From Mesostigma viride (lineage: Eukaryota; Streptophyta; Mesostigmatophyceae; Mesostigmatales; Mesostigmataceae): 20,296 bases of DNA. Below the pieces are notes generated by a model that saw nothing but the letters and a program-made list of their open reading frames with translations, was not told where the DNA came from and did not search any database. The stretch lies in contig RPFO01000562.1 in NCBI GenBank assembly GCA_009746045.1, positions 1-20,296 on the forward strand, in the 5' to 3' direction. Shown here one piece after another: positions 1-9,487 of the stretch; within the stretch, counting starts at the first letter, position 1, and each line of letters opens with the position of its first letter. Position numbers and translations under genes: made by a program.

Positions 1-469
1 ATTAATGACGCTCTTCAGATCCAGACCGGTGGACAAGGTGGTAACCTCACCAGCTTGATCGATAAAAAGTATAGAGAGTATAGGCCCGGGACAATCTCCT
101 TATGACCCTCTGAATCTTAATAATGGATTCACAGAGTTGCCATGGGACGGAACCGATCTTCTTACACAACTCGAAAAAGACCGGCTGTTCCGCAAGAGGG
201 ACGGGAAGTTATACGAAATGTACCGTGACATGACTAACAAACTCGGACCGCAAGATGCTAGAAAGCTCGATGCTTGGTATGACAAGCTTATAGACAGTGA
301 CAAAAACACGTGGTCGTCTATGATGACGGAGCCTGGCAACTTCATTGGTCGACAGAATCGGGCGTTTGAAGCAAATCGAAACATTAACAATTACAAGGGT
401 TCTGTAGATCCCGCGTATTATCGAAAGCTCCGTGACCTTATTGCACAGAGAGGACAATTCCGTCGCTAG
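1..469 (+). CDS. Unrecognised protein, 3' part of gene, one frame break
   Basis: The gene enters from the left edge in frame 1 (open to a stop at 103-105) and continues in frame 2 from about position 83 to the TAG at 467-469. Both pieces have coding character, and frame 2 is open upstream of its first possible start (TTG at 137), so this is the C-terminal part of one protein interrupted by a single extra base, most simply in the CCCGGG run at 85-90. The visible C-terminal ~130 residues are rich in charged residues and Tyr/Asn/Arg, with no TM segment and no motif I recognise. It ends tail-to-tail with MCP1, and the two stop codons overlap within the CTAG at 466-469. It could be a minor virion protein given its neighbours, but that is only an inference from position. 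Confidence 0.55.
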
Positions 470-2086
470 TTTAAGAATGTCTTTCGAGCGTGTCCGTTTG
501 AAATCTCAAAAATGTTCAAAACGCGAGCGTACACATGAACGCGCCCGTTCGACATGATTGGACCCTCTCTAACTCCTGGCAAGTTTTTAAAAAACAAACG
601 AAGGGTCGCCCTGTCCACTTTGCTGAAGTTAATGCTGCCCGTGGGCTGGTCTTCTTCAGGCTTTAGCGAAAACGGAATAAAGTACACCATCTCAAAGTTA
701 TTTTCGACAGGTATGCGTCGATGGAACTCGGCAGGCAAAAAAAAGTTGAACCAAAGAGGGTCCCTCGGAGGTGAGAACAGATCGCCGTTATTAAGAGTCA
801 GCGTCGCGCGGTCAAAAAAGCATTGTCAATGTGCACCATCTGCTTTCCGTACGTGCGCACAAAATAACGACCACGATCGATCATGTCGTTTTTCGCAAAT
901 GGACGATTTCCTTCAAAGTTCCAGTATTCTTCGTTTGCGTTCTTTTCATCGCTGCCTTCTAGACGACGATGGTCGGCCCTGAAGAAAAATATGAGCTCTT
1001 TACACGCTCCCGAAATCGGGTCTAACGAAAGGTCCTTGATTAGCTTGTCTCGTTTGGTGAGCGGGAACTCGAGGTGCTTTGTCTCCGTTATCAGGTACGA
1101 ATGCGTGCCTTTGTTGAATTGAGCTCGTTCGAAATCGTCCAAAAGTATGTAGCGCGTGACGAGGCGTACTGCGCGCAGGTCACCGCCTAATTCTGATCGC
1201 ATCAACTGTTCGCCAGTGTCTGTAAGGCCAGAGTTCACGTCGCCCTCAAAAATCGTCACGGGTTTCCGCACAAACCGCTCTGGATCGACTGAAGGGGCAG
1301 TCTTGAACGGGATTTTCTCCATGTAGCTCAAATAGTCTTGACGGAGCGGCTTTGCACTCATCTTTAACACGACTTCCACGTCGTGATACTGAATCGCAGC
1401 AATGGTAGTGCGTATCCCGCCTCTTTGTTGAAAAAGAAACGCAGAGGGACGTAAACATGTTGATCGTGCATGGTTCCAATGTTACCGACGCCTCCGTGCT
1501 CTGAAGGCAGACCCTGTATCACGCTCAAATCTGAATTACGTGTCACGCAATCCCAAATGCGTAGAAAATCGCCTGTGTGGCTGTCAATCATGTTTCCGCC
1601 GACCCACAATTCGACCGTGTTTGTCAACACGTAACCAAGGTAGTCGATCCAAGCGGGTTGGAATGACTCGTGTGTGATCCCATCGTAATCCGCATCCGCT
1701 AACAACGGATAATTAGACGCTTTGAACGCCGCGAGTGTCCTCGTAGTCACAGTTTCGAGGCCTGGATTCGTCGGAGTGACTCCGTCCTCATCCACAGCGT
1801 TCTTGTCTACGTGAACTTGCATAACCCCGTAGTTAAGTTTTGTGATATTGAAGTAAAGATACATCTGCGTCACTAAATCGCCAATCCTCGGTATCTTGAA
1901 CTTAACTTGGCCTCCGTACATGGGAACCACGTCGGGCAAAATTTCGACATCGGTCCAGCTAAAATTTGTGTGACGGGAAAACACGGACTTGAAAAAAGTC
2001 TTCTCTGGATCGACTGTGAGGAAGGTGTCAAAAGCCCCCTTGGCTTTCAGCCAAGTCAGATGGGCCGTAATGTTTTGAGAAGCCAT
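466..2086 (-). CDS. Major capsid protein paralogue 1 (divergent), two frame breaks
   Basis: Double-jelly-roll capsid subunit, about 540 residues. The N-terminal piece (2086 to ~1398) holds the FSRHTNFSW signature and a VGGNMIDSHTGDFLRIWD block. The middle piece (~1395 to ~820) holds RYILLDDFERAQF and KELIFFFRADH. The C-terminal piece (~818 to 466) holds PAEFHRR, PTGSINFSKVD and VHVYARVLN. Breaks: near 1395-1402 (one base missing, where the first-jelly-roll strand resumes) and in the A6 run near 816-821 (one T missing on the coding strand). The region 738-820 lies outside the open frames but translates into conserved MCP sequence. It differs from the other copies: an extra loop of ~70 residues in the first jelly roll (about 1825-1620) and a C-terminus ending KTFLN instead of SGMGGKRxAS. 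Transcribed divergently from the other three; ATG at 2086 lies 13 nt after a TATATAG element. It may be a minor capsomer type. Confidence 0.88.
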
Positions 2087-2099
2087 AGGAGATGTATGT

Positions 2100-2106
2100 C
2101 TATATA
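2100..2106 (-). promoter_or_regulatory. TATATAG element of MCP1
   Basis: TATATAG on the minus strand, 13 nt upstream of the MCP1 ATG. Same core as elements before the tiny TM gene, ATPase and paralogue A. Lies in the divergent spacer shared with MCP2. Confidence 0.5.
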
Positions 2107-2168
2107 ATTCTACGATCGTTTATTTTCTTTCTAGGCCGCGTAGAAACTTTTTTTTTCGGGAACAATAC

Positions 2169-2175
2169 TATATCC
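2169..2175 (+). promoter_or_regulatory. TATATCC element of MCP2
   Basis: AT-rich box 8-9 nt before the MCP2 start, in the other half of the divergent spacer. A T8 tract lies about 20 nt further upstream. Confidence 0.45.
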
Positions 2176-2183
2176 ATTTATCC

Positions 2184-3862
2184 ATGGCTTCATCTTCCGG
2201 CGCCCAAATGATGATGCTTAAGGCTCGCGGTCCCCAGGACATCGCGACCATTGGCAACCCCGAGGTAACTTTTTTCAAGTCCGTGTTTCCTAGGCACACC
2301 AACTATGCATGGGAGGACCTCGAAATTACGCAATCAACCGGGTCCTCTGGGTACGGTCAGACTTGGAGTTCAAGATGTCTCGCGTGGGAGACCTCATCAC
2401 TAAGATGATGTTAGTCATAAACATGTCCGCTGTTCCTGGATGGGACGGTTCTTTCGCCCCTTTCATCTGGGACTTCCCTCGCGCGCTGATCGAGTACGTC
2501 GAGTTTATAGTTGGAGGATACATGATTGAACGAATCACGGGTGACATGCTCCATATCTGGGACGTCATTAATCGCCCGGATTACGCCAGTTGGGTAGAAA
2601 ACATGCCAACTAGTCACGGAGGCAGCGTCAAGTTTAACAAGGCTGGAAAGATGACCGAGTTCTTCGACGGCAGGTCTCCTCAGTACATTTACATCCCTCT
2701 CGAGTTCGCGTTCACGTGCGAGCCGGGCACTTGTTTCCCCATGATTGCTTTGTCTTTCCACGAAGTCCGCGTGAAGGTAAAGTTTGCCACGGCCGACAAG
2801 ATCTTCACTAGCTACTCAAAGTCCGACCCAGTTTACGACACAGTCCCCGGAGTGATCGGAGCGACCGTAAAGTCAAGTCTGAACACCTCTGCAACCCCTG
2901 ACTACAACTTGATCCGTTCCATTATCCGGTCGAGGTATTTGGACCAGTCATATGGTAACCAGATGGCGCAGCTCATCTCGGAGACCGGAGATCGCAAGTG
3001 GGTTAAGCACGTGATCGAGAACGCAATGTATACCGACAAGATTACAAACGTGTTAGCTACTGCCACTCCTCCCAACGGGACTTCTGACGGAAAGCTGGAG
3101 ATTTCTTTCGAGATCGCCGACTACAATTCGGCGACGGGGACGACTCGGAAGTTTGTTATCACCGATTCGATGATTCCTCCCGCCGAAAAGTTTGTGCCTA
3201 TGTTTACTTCCGTCGCCCCAAATCAGCGTCAGGTGTGGGCTAGCAACCCACCCACGTTCACAACTCGACTTGTCGGTCGGTATGTCTTTTTGGACGACTA
3301 CGAGAGGCAACAGTTTGCCAGTGAGTCGCATGAGTTTCTGATGACTGAGAACCAGTTGCACACTCAGTATGTGGGCGGGCAAGAGCAGGTGACGATCGAC
3401 CTCAAGTTCAACCATCCCGTAAAGGAGCTGCTGTTTTTCTATCGACCTGACAACTGGGCAGAGCCCGAGACAACGGTAAAGGGCTACTATAAGGGCTATT
3501 GGTCGTTTCGCAACCCGAACAGCAGCTTTGGAGAGGGGCACCTCTTCCGTTCCGCGAATCTCATTTTGAACTCCCAAAATATGTACGGAGACGGCAAGGA
3601 TCCTGTTTACTTTTCATACGTGATCCCAACCCAGTTCCATAAGCGCGTTGACTCGGATCACAACATTTACATCATCCCCTTTTGTTTGGACCCTGGCAGC
3701 TGCAAGCCTACCGGTTCCGTGAATATGTCTCGTTTGGACGATGTGAAGTTGGTCCTGACTGGTCTCGGCGGCGTGCCACCTGGTACCATTCACGTCTATG
3801 CTCGGAACTTCAACTTGCTTTCTATCCAGTCCGGCATGGGAGGCAAGCGTTACGCGTCGTAA
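2184..3862 (+). CDS. Major capsid protein paralogue 2, one frame break
   Basis: Double-jelly-roll MCP of about 559 residues, forming trimeric pseudo-hexagonal capsomers in this virus phylum. The start MASSSGAQMMMLKARGPQD is shared in pattern with MCP3 and MCP4. FPRHTNYAWED lies at residues ~35-45, VGGYMIERITGDMLHIWD in the first jelly roll, RYVFLDDYERQQFA and HPVKELLFFYRPD mid-protein, then GKDPVYFSYVIPTQFH and the C-terminal SGMGGKRYAS. One base is missing around 2357-2366, moving the reading frame between GYGQ and LEFKMSRVGD; the two open pieces are 2184-2408 and 2309-3862. The loop between the first-jelly-roll strand (FPMIALSFHEVRV) and YVFLDDYER is about 150 residues, longer than in MCP4 or MCP1. 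A TATATCC lies 9 nt before the ATG. Most likely a principal capsid subunit. Confidence 0.93.
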
Positions 3863-3880
3863 AAAAAAAAAAGACTGTAT

Positions 3881-3887
3881 TATATTA
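3881..3887 (+). promoter_or_regulatory. TATATTA element of MCP3
   Basis: In the 41-nt spacer between MCP2 and MCP3, 16 nt before the ATG. An A12 tract (3861-3872) that begins inside the MCP2 stop codon lies just upstream and may act in 3'-end formation or as part of the promoter. Confidence 0.45.
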
Positions 3888-3903
3888 GAATCTACACCAA
3901 ACC

Positions 3904-6900
3904 ATGTCTTCGTGCGCAGTTATGTGGATCCGTAGCAAGGGAAGTCAAGATGTGATGTTGGTCGTGGACCCAGAGATCACTTTTTGGAAGTCCACGTGGA
4001 GCCGTCATACGAACTACGCGATGGAGGATGCCGAGATCACTCAAACTGCGGGTGTTGTGACGTACGGCCAGCTTATCGAGTTCAAAATCCCGCGCTCCGG
4101 AGACCTTCTTCACAAGGTGATGCTTTACTTGGACGTCGAGGAGTTTCCGAATCTAAAGTACTCTCCTTTTGCAAAGGACTTTGCGCGCATCCTCATCAAG
4201 TACGTTGAGCTTGTGATTGGCGGGTTTAGCATCGAGCGGCTTACCGGTGATTTCTTGCACGTGATGGACATCCTGTCGCGCAAGAGTCACAAGAGTAGCG
4301 TTGATAACTTGCCAACCAACCACGGTGGTAGCGTCAAGTTTGACGAGTTTGGCGATGTGTATGAGTATTGCAACGGTACCCGGCGGCAGCACATTTACAT
4401 CCCTATCGAGTTTGCTTTTACAATGGACCCTGGCCTGGCCCTTCCTATGATCGCGATTCAGCATCACGATGTGGTAATTCGCGTCCAATTCGCCGACCCT
4501 GATGACATTTTCACGTATTACGCAAACGATTTCCCGTAGACACCGCGACCAGCGCTCCGATCGACTACTCCAAGTTCCCTTATAACCAGACTACCGCGGA
4601 CAACGCAGCTGCTGGGTACTGGGACTTCGACGGTGACCTAGACAACACTGGCAGTCGTCAGCCGACTGCTCTGATGCCCAAGTTCCAGCTGTTTAATTAT
4701 ACTAATAGCGAGAACGCGATAAAGTCGTCTGGGGGCGTCTATGGCGCCACTTCTAATCACGCAATGGTTGATCTGAGTGATGCCGGGTTTAACGGTGGGG
4801 ACGATACTTTCACCGTTGCGACAACGGTTACTTGTCCAGCAACCAATCAGCAGGGTGTCGGGCAGAACATCTTGACGTACGGAAGTGCCACGGACAACAT
4901 TTCACTCCAGACCGGGTCGTCCGGAGACTTGAAGCTGTGGGTCGAGACGGGCGGGGTTAAGACTCAGATGGAGACCTTTCCTCAGGACCAACTTTACATC
5001 GGAGACGGCCAGAGCCACGCGCTCGTGCTCACCCGCGTCGAGACGATCACGGCCGGTTCAGTCCCTGGTACAGTTCCCGGGCGATGGGAGTTTGCGGGCG
5101 GATCGCCTGCAAACACCGGTACCGGGTCAGCGGCTGCCCAGGTGATCGGTTCTCAAGTTTCGATCGCCGGCGGCGAGATCGTATGGTCGAATACGGCTGC
5201 TGATTACACGACAGCGGTGAACTCTCATGACCGAGTCCAGATTCCTCTGACAGACGGGGATAAGACTGGCTTGAACCTTTTTTCAGTCTCGTTCGAGTTC
5301 TATTTGTCAAGTGCCGCTCTTACTCAAACCCCATTCCCTTGTTCAATATTGGCCCGGCGACAACGTCCGACATGGCCGCAAACCGCAAGAACAGAATGTC
5401 TCTCTACCTCTCACCTAATGCAACTGAGATGTACATCGTGACTCAGGGCGATAATGCAACCACGGACCGTAGGATGCGCGTTAACGTTTCTGCCGTTTCG
5501 TTGAACGCGTGGCACACGTTTACGGTCACTCGTCTACCATATCCGAAGTTCGGCACCTCTACTGGCACTTCTGCCCAGAGCATCAACTCCGTGGGTATTT
5601 TCATCGACGGCGTTCAGTGCCCGCTTCTGCTAATTGATGGTTCTTTGGGCGGTTTTGAGGCAAGCGCTGTTTTTGGAAACATCCTCACTTTCGGTCCTAG
5701 CGGGATCAGTGGTTGCATATTCCCCGAAGACAAAGCTCAAGATCCGCGGTGTCGATTTCTGGAACGGCCACTATCGCAATAACAACGACGTCTATCAGCT
5801 GTATGTTGATGGGCAGAAAAGGAGATCCATCCTCTGTGGCCAAAGATGTCACAACCAACGATTGTTGACAAGAAGCTGTATCTCGGTAACAGTCCCGACA
5901 CTGCAACCACGTTTGCGGCGAAGAACAATGTCAAGTGGGAGTACGTCTGGTTCTACAATCTTGCGGTCACGCCTAACGATATCGGTGCGACTTCAGGCGT
6001 GGTTTCCAGCTCGGCACGCTTGCCAGTCGTTCGGCAGATTTTTGCTCTCCAGCCACGACGATGTTCGCAGCCACCAAGGGGTCGGACGTTGTTACCAACA
6101 ACGGAGCGTATTGGGCGAACCTGGTTGACACGCAAGGGACGTCGCGTTTCTCTGTGGACACATGGACAACGGGAGCGGGCGGTATCCTGACTGCGGCGGT
6201 CGTCCGTGTTAAGGCGCTCGGAAATGGCGATCTTTTTGGCAATTCGGGTGACTGGCTTATCGCTATCGACTCTTTCAAGATTCCTCAATCCATTAACTAC
6301 ACCGTCGGAGAGTCTCAGGTGTTTGTTCATCCGCGTGCAGGATGGATAACTAGGCCGCCAAAGTTCGAGTGCAAGCTGGTGGCCCGGTTTTTCTACCTCG
6401 ACGACTTCGAGAGGAAGCAGTTTGCGCTTAACGGTCACGAGTACCTTATAACGGAAACGCAGTACTTCCAGCAGCACGTCGGGGGGGAGAACGAGGTCGA
6501 CCTCGACCTTCGTTTTAACCATCCTGTGAAGGAACTTTTGTTCTGGTATAAGCCTGCGGATTTGTCCTTTGTGGCAAATAAGTTCCGCTCCGACGCGGAT
6601 TTCGGATACAACGCGTATTGGAAGTTTTACAATGACAACAGCGAGTTCGGAGACGGACATCTTTTCACCCGGGCGAACTTGTATATGAACTCGCAGAGCC
6701 TTTACGGAGATGGTCGCGATCCTATCTATTTCTCTTACCTCGTCCCCGCCGATTTCCATACGCGCGTGGAGAAGAACTCCCGCGTGTACTGCATCCCGTT
6801 TTGTTTGAGGCCGGAGTCGTGGAAGCCGTCAGGGAGCGTCAACATGTCCCGTCTAGATAGCGTGAAGCTGGCTCTTAAGGGGCTAGGGTCTTCCTCAAAG

Positions 6901-6996
6901 GGAGGAATCCCAGCCGGCACTATCGACGTATATGCGCGTAGTTTCAACCTTGTTCGAATTCAGTCTGGTATGGGAGGCAAGCGGTTCGCCTCGTAA
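3904..6996 (+). CDS. Giant major capsid protein paralogue 3 with LamG-like insert, about six frame breaks
   Basis: About 1030 residues, roughly twice a normal MCP. N-terminal part (3904-4533): RSKGSQD start region, WSRHTNYAMED, IGGFSIERLTGDFLHVMD and LPMIAIQHHDVVI. C-terminal part (from ~6340): RFFYLDDFERKQF, HPVKELLFWYKPAD, GRDPIYFSYLVPADFH, SGSVNMSRLD and SGMGGKRFAS. Between them (about 4515-6390, ~600 residues) is a Gly/Thr/Ser/Asn-rich beta region with two concanavalin-A/LamG-like domains. Frame breaks inferred: CCC at 4533-4535 (one missing), CCCC at 5329-5332 (one missing), 5718-5740 (one extra), AAAA near 5815 (one extra), TGTT near 5862 (one extra) and near 6000 (one missing). All pieces join without internal stops, so this is one gene and not several small ones. 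The site of the insert is the same loop that varies in the other MCPs, so the capsid fold should tolerate it. A TATATTA precedes the ATG by 16 nt. Confidence 0.88.
4755..5220 (+). other. LamG/concanavalin-A-like domain 1 within MCP3
   Basis: Domain-level annotation. The translation shows a start typical of the fold (NHAMVDLSDAGF), a first strand DDTFTVATTVTCP, an ILTYGS strand pair, NISLQTG and GDLKLWVETGG strands, then DGQSHALVLTRV, matching the W/H-H-x-x-x-T-R strand of LamG-like beta-sandwiches. The later SIAGGEIVWSN resembles the final strand pair. There is no clear V-x-I-x-I-D-G strand, so this copy is more degenerate or incomplete. Glycan binding is a property of many members of the fold, inferred here only. 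Confidence 0.5.
5235..6000 (+). other. LamG/concanavalin-A-like domain 2 within MCP3
   Basis: The clearer of the two domains. Strand order follows the LamG pattern: HDRVQIPL, FSVSFEFYLSS, PLFNIGP, RMSLYLSP, EMYIVTQG, then LNAWHTFTVTRL, VGIFIDGVQCPLLLIDG, NILTFGPSGISG, IRGVDFWNGHY and later WEYVWFYNLAVTPNDI. The W-H-T-F-x-V-T-R, F-I-D-G and G-V-D-F-W-N elements are diagnostic in spacing. The domain crosses four or five of the frame breaks, so an automated gene caller would miss it. Many such domains bind carbohydrates or host surface ligands. The specific ligand is unknown. Confidence 0.62.
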
Positions 6997-7033
6997 TTGC
7001 ATGCTTAACTCGGTAATAAAAATTCTTTCCATT

Positions 7034-7047
7034 CATATAAGTATATC
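7034..7047 (+). promoter_or_regulatory. Double TATA-like element of MCP4
   Basis: CATATAAGTATATC, ending 6 nt before the ATG of MCP4. Its TATATC part matches the box before MCP2. Confidence 0.45.
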
Positions 7048-7053
7048 AACACG

Positions 7054-8432
7054 ATGTCGGGCTGCCCTGTCCTTATTTTGCGAGCCAAGGGTCCTCAGGA
7101 CGCTTCCTTGACGGTCGCGCCCACGAAGACGTTTTTTAAGGCTATCTATCCTCGCCACACTAATTTTTCGTTCGAAGACATGGAGGTTGTTTCCGTCGCT
7201 GGAAACCAGGGGTTCGGGCGTGAAGTGACTTTTCAGCTCCCAAAGAGCGGCGATCTTGTCACCCGCGCGTTTCTGTACATGGAAATCCCTCCCATCATCG
7301 AATGGGGCAATCCAGAATTTGGGAAGGCTTGGTGGAAGATCTTTGACCCGTTTCTAGACGACATTGCTCGTATCATGATCAAAAAGATCGAGTTCAAGGT
7401 TGGCGGGACAACCATCGAAGAAATGACGGGAGAGTTTATGCACGTGTACGACCAGCTTAGCCGTGACCCTTCCACTTCTTACGTCGACAACACTCCGACG
7501 CGCCACGGCGGCACTATCCTCGTGGACAACGGAGGACAGACTGGAATGACCAAGTCGCACATCTACGTCCCTCTCCAGTTTTCATTCTGTCTGGAGGACG
7601 GCATGGCTTTTCCCATGATCGCCCTTCAGTACCACGATGCCAAGATTGTCGTGACTCTTAACACGAAGGAAGCCATTTTCACCCAGGTTGTTGGTGGGCC
7701 TAACTATCCAGGGACGAGTTTAGCAAAGGGCGTAGTCTCGTGGGACCATCCGGACATTGGAGGCCTGGGATATCGCGAGGCTATGATGAACGCTATGCCA
7801 GACATCACAAAGTTGCGCCTTTTGTGCCGGTTTGTTTACCTCGACGACTTTGAACGCAAGCAGTTCGCAGAGGAAAAGCACCAGTATCTTATCACAGAGA
7901 CTCAGCACTACTCCCACTACGTTAGCGAGGGATCTGGTCTAGAGACCATCGGCCTCTCGTTTAGCCATCCAGTGAAGGAGTTGATCTTCTACTACAAGGC
8001 CGATAACCGTATGATCGACCCTGCGCTGGCAACGGACCCACTGCCGCGTATTGGAACTTTACCAACAAGAATAGCAAGTTTGGAGACGGTCATCTTTTTG
8101 AGCGTTGCAACTTGTCTCTCAACTCGCAACAGATGTTTGGAGAAGGCCGTGACCCCATTTACTTCAGTTATGTCCTTCCTTTGCAATTCCACACTCGTCT
8201 TCCGAGCAACAAGCACGTATACGTGATCCCCTTTGCTCTGGAGCCTGAAAACTGGAAGCCAACGGGATCTCTGAACTTTAGTCGCATGGACACCGTAAAA
8301 CTGTTGCTGCTAGGCCTTCAGAAGAACAGCGTGACACATCGACTCCCGAAGGGCGTCATCGAGATTTACGCCCGGTCTTTCAATGTCCTTGCAATCAGTT
8401 CTGGGATGGGAGGAAAGCGTTTTGCTTCGTAA
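7054..8432 (+). CDS. Major capsid protein paralogue 4, one frame break
   Basis: Compact double-jelly-roll MCP of about 459 residues, closest in length to a standard phycodnavirus/iridovirus-like capsid protein. Signatures: AKGPQD, YPRHTNFSFEDME, VGGTTIEEMTGEFMHVYDQ, FPMIALQYHDAKI, RFVYLDDFERKQFA, HPVKELIFYYKADN, GRDPIYFSYVLPLQFH, TGSLNFSRMD and SGMGGKRFAS. One base is missing near 8034-8042, after which the frame continues into YWNFTNKNSKFGDGHLF; the two open pieces are 7054-8226 and 8112-8432. The variable loop between the first-jelly-roll strand and FVYLDDFER is only ~60 residues, making this the minimal version for comparison. The ATG follows a CATATAAGTATATC element at 7034-7047. It is the last of three tandem capsid genes and converges on the packaging ATPase. 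Confidence 0.93.
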
Positions 8433-8602
8433 ATGTTTTATTTATCAACATGTATACATGGACAGGAGGCCAAAAAAGATCGATCAATCTTCTGTGTTGG
8501 TCGTTAAAAAACCTTTGATAACCCATGTTGGTCGTCTTCCACCAGAAACGCCTCCAGCTTCCAAAGAAGAGTTAAAGCCGCGACGAGAAGTGTTCGAAAT
8601 GA
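8433..8602. other. Convergent 3' region between MCP4 and packaging ATPase
   Basis: The largest gene-free stretch of the window (170 nt) lies between two converging genes. No strong hairpin or known terminator was identified. A minus-strand frame open to 8484 could be a C-terminal extension of the ATPase if one base was lost near its stop. Confidence 0.45.
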
Positions 8603-9418
8603 TCACATGTCCTTCTTGTCAATCCCAGATCGCTCTGCGTCCAGTTTCTTCACCCGAGTATTCACGGCCTTTTTCGGGCCCATCATCTCGTCGTCGGAAT
8701 CGCTCGCGTAATCTTTGTTATAATTCAGCCTCGCGTAGTTCCAAAATCGGGAAGACCCGATAGTAAACCGGTCGTGTGGGACAGCCTTGTACCAAAAAAT
8801 GACGTCTTCAATACGATTTGACTCGCTTGTATGATCCACGACCAAGCATTCGTAATTGCGAGTGCATTGGTCCAAGATCTCACAAAACGCCTCAAAGGTA
8901 GGAATGACGCCGAAATAATTGCGATAGAGGCGTTCTCTGTTCATTATAATGTTTTCGCGGAGAGCAAACACGTAATCGATGTTGCTTCGAATATCCGGAG
9001 TCACGTCCATACTGTACTGGCTGATGAACAGCAGAAAAATCTTATAGTGCCGACCGTTTAACGCGATTTCACGCATGCACGGGTCGCGCATTACGCTTCG
9101 GTCATAAACGCAATCATCCATGATAACGAAACAGTTTTGAGCTTTGCCGAGTTTGCAAAGTTTTTTTTGGTTTTTGATCAGCGCTCGTAGTGCCGGTTTA
9201 TTAAAGGATTCGTACACAAAGAGTTCGGGGACGAATTTTTGCCAATGCCGATTTGAACCTTCGGTCCCTGACATAACGATCCCCGAAGGTATGTCACGCT
9301 TGTGGTACATTATGTCCGTCGCGAGCGTTGTTTTACCCCCGCCTCGCTTTGAAACGATGCATACTACTTTGTCATTGCCCATTTTAGATGGGTCGAATTT
9401 CTTCAACTGAAGATCCAT
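8603..9418 (-). CDS. A32-type genome packaging ATPase
   Basis: FtsK/HerA-superfamily ATPase that drives DNA into the preformed capsid, one of the core genes of Nucleocytoviricota. 271 residues, normal for the family (about 250-300). Opening LKKFDPSKM precedes the Walker A SKRGGGKTT at residues 23-31, in which the usual first glycine is serine. SGIVMSGTEGSN (45-56) is a family hallmark, followed by Walker B FVIMDDC (97-103), NGRHYKIFLLFISQY with the sensor glutamine (121-135), and NIDYVFALREN. The ATG at 9418 is preceded by GATATAG at 9431-9437. Lying beside the four capsid genes, it fits a morphogenesis cluster. The C-terminal tail is charged and not conserved. A shifted frame remains open from about 8610 down to a stop at 8484, so a frame break could have shortened the tail. 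Confidence 0.95.
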   Translation of the reverse strand: MDLQLKKFDPSKMGNDKVVCIVSKRGGGKTTLATDIMYHKRDIPSGIVMSGTEGSNRHWQKFVPELFVYESFNKPALRALIKNQKKLCKLGKAQNCFVIMDDCVYDRSVMRDPCMREIALNGRHYKIFLLFISQYSMDVTPDIRSNIDYVFALRENIIMNRERLYRNYFGVIPTFEAFCEILDQCTRNYECLVVDHTSESNRIEDVIFWYKAVPHDRFTIGSSRFWNYARLNYNKDYASDSDDEMMGPKKAVNTRVKKLDAERSGIDKKDM

Positions 9419-9430
9419 GTCTCTAACGTG

Positions 9431-9437
9431 CTATATC
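9431..9437 (-). promoter_or_regulatory. GATATAG element of the packaging ATPase
   Basis: Minus-strand GATATAG 12 nt before the ATPase ATG, in a 69-nt spacer downstream of the JAMM gene. Confidence 0.4.
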
Positions 9438-9487
9438 ATGACAGGAACAAAATCAAACTAGTTTCAGACGAGCTAGGTCTTCCATTT

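Noticed and set aside
3053-3577. 174-codon minus-strand open frame
   Set aside because: Antisense shadow of MCP2, with no start context or motif.
4674-6128. Several separate small genes between the MCP3 ends
   Set aside because: The pieces follow one another in alternating frames without promoters, and strand patterns of one LamG-like domain run across the breaks, so one interrupted gene explains them better.
5953-6759. 268-codon minus-strand open frame
   Set aside because: It lies antisense to MCP3, whose plus-strand frames contain unmistakable MCP motifs. Its own translation is Arg/Val-rich with no recognisable pattern.
466-8432. Introns or inteins as the cause of the MCP frame breaks
   Set aside because: The shifts are one base with no intervening non-coding sequence, no GT-AG boundaries and no intein motifs.
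8383-8763. 126-codon plus-strand open frame after MCP4
   Set aside because: It overlaps the end of MCP4 in another frame and runs antisense into the ATPase coding region. Composition looks non-coding.
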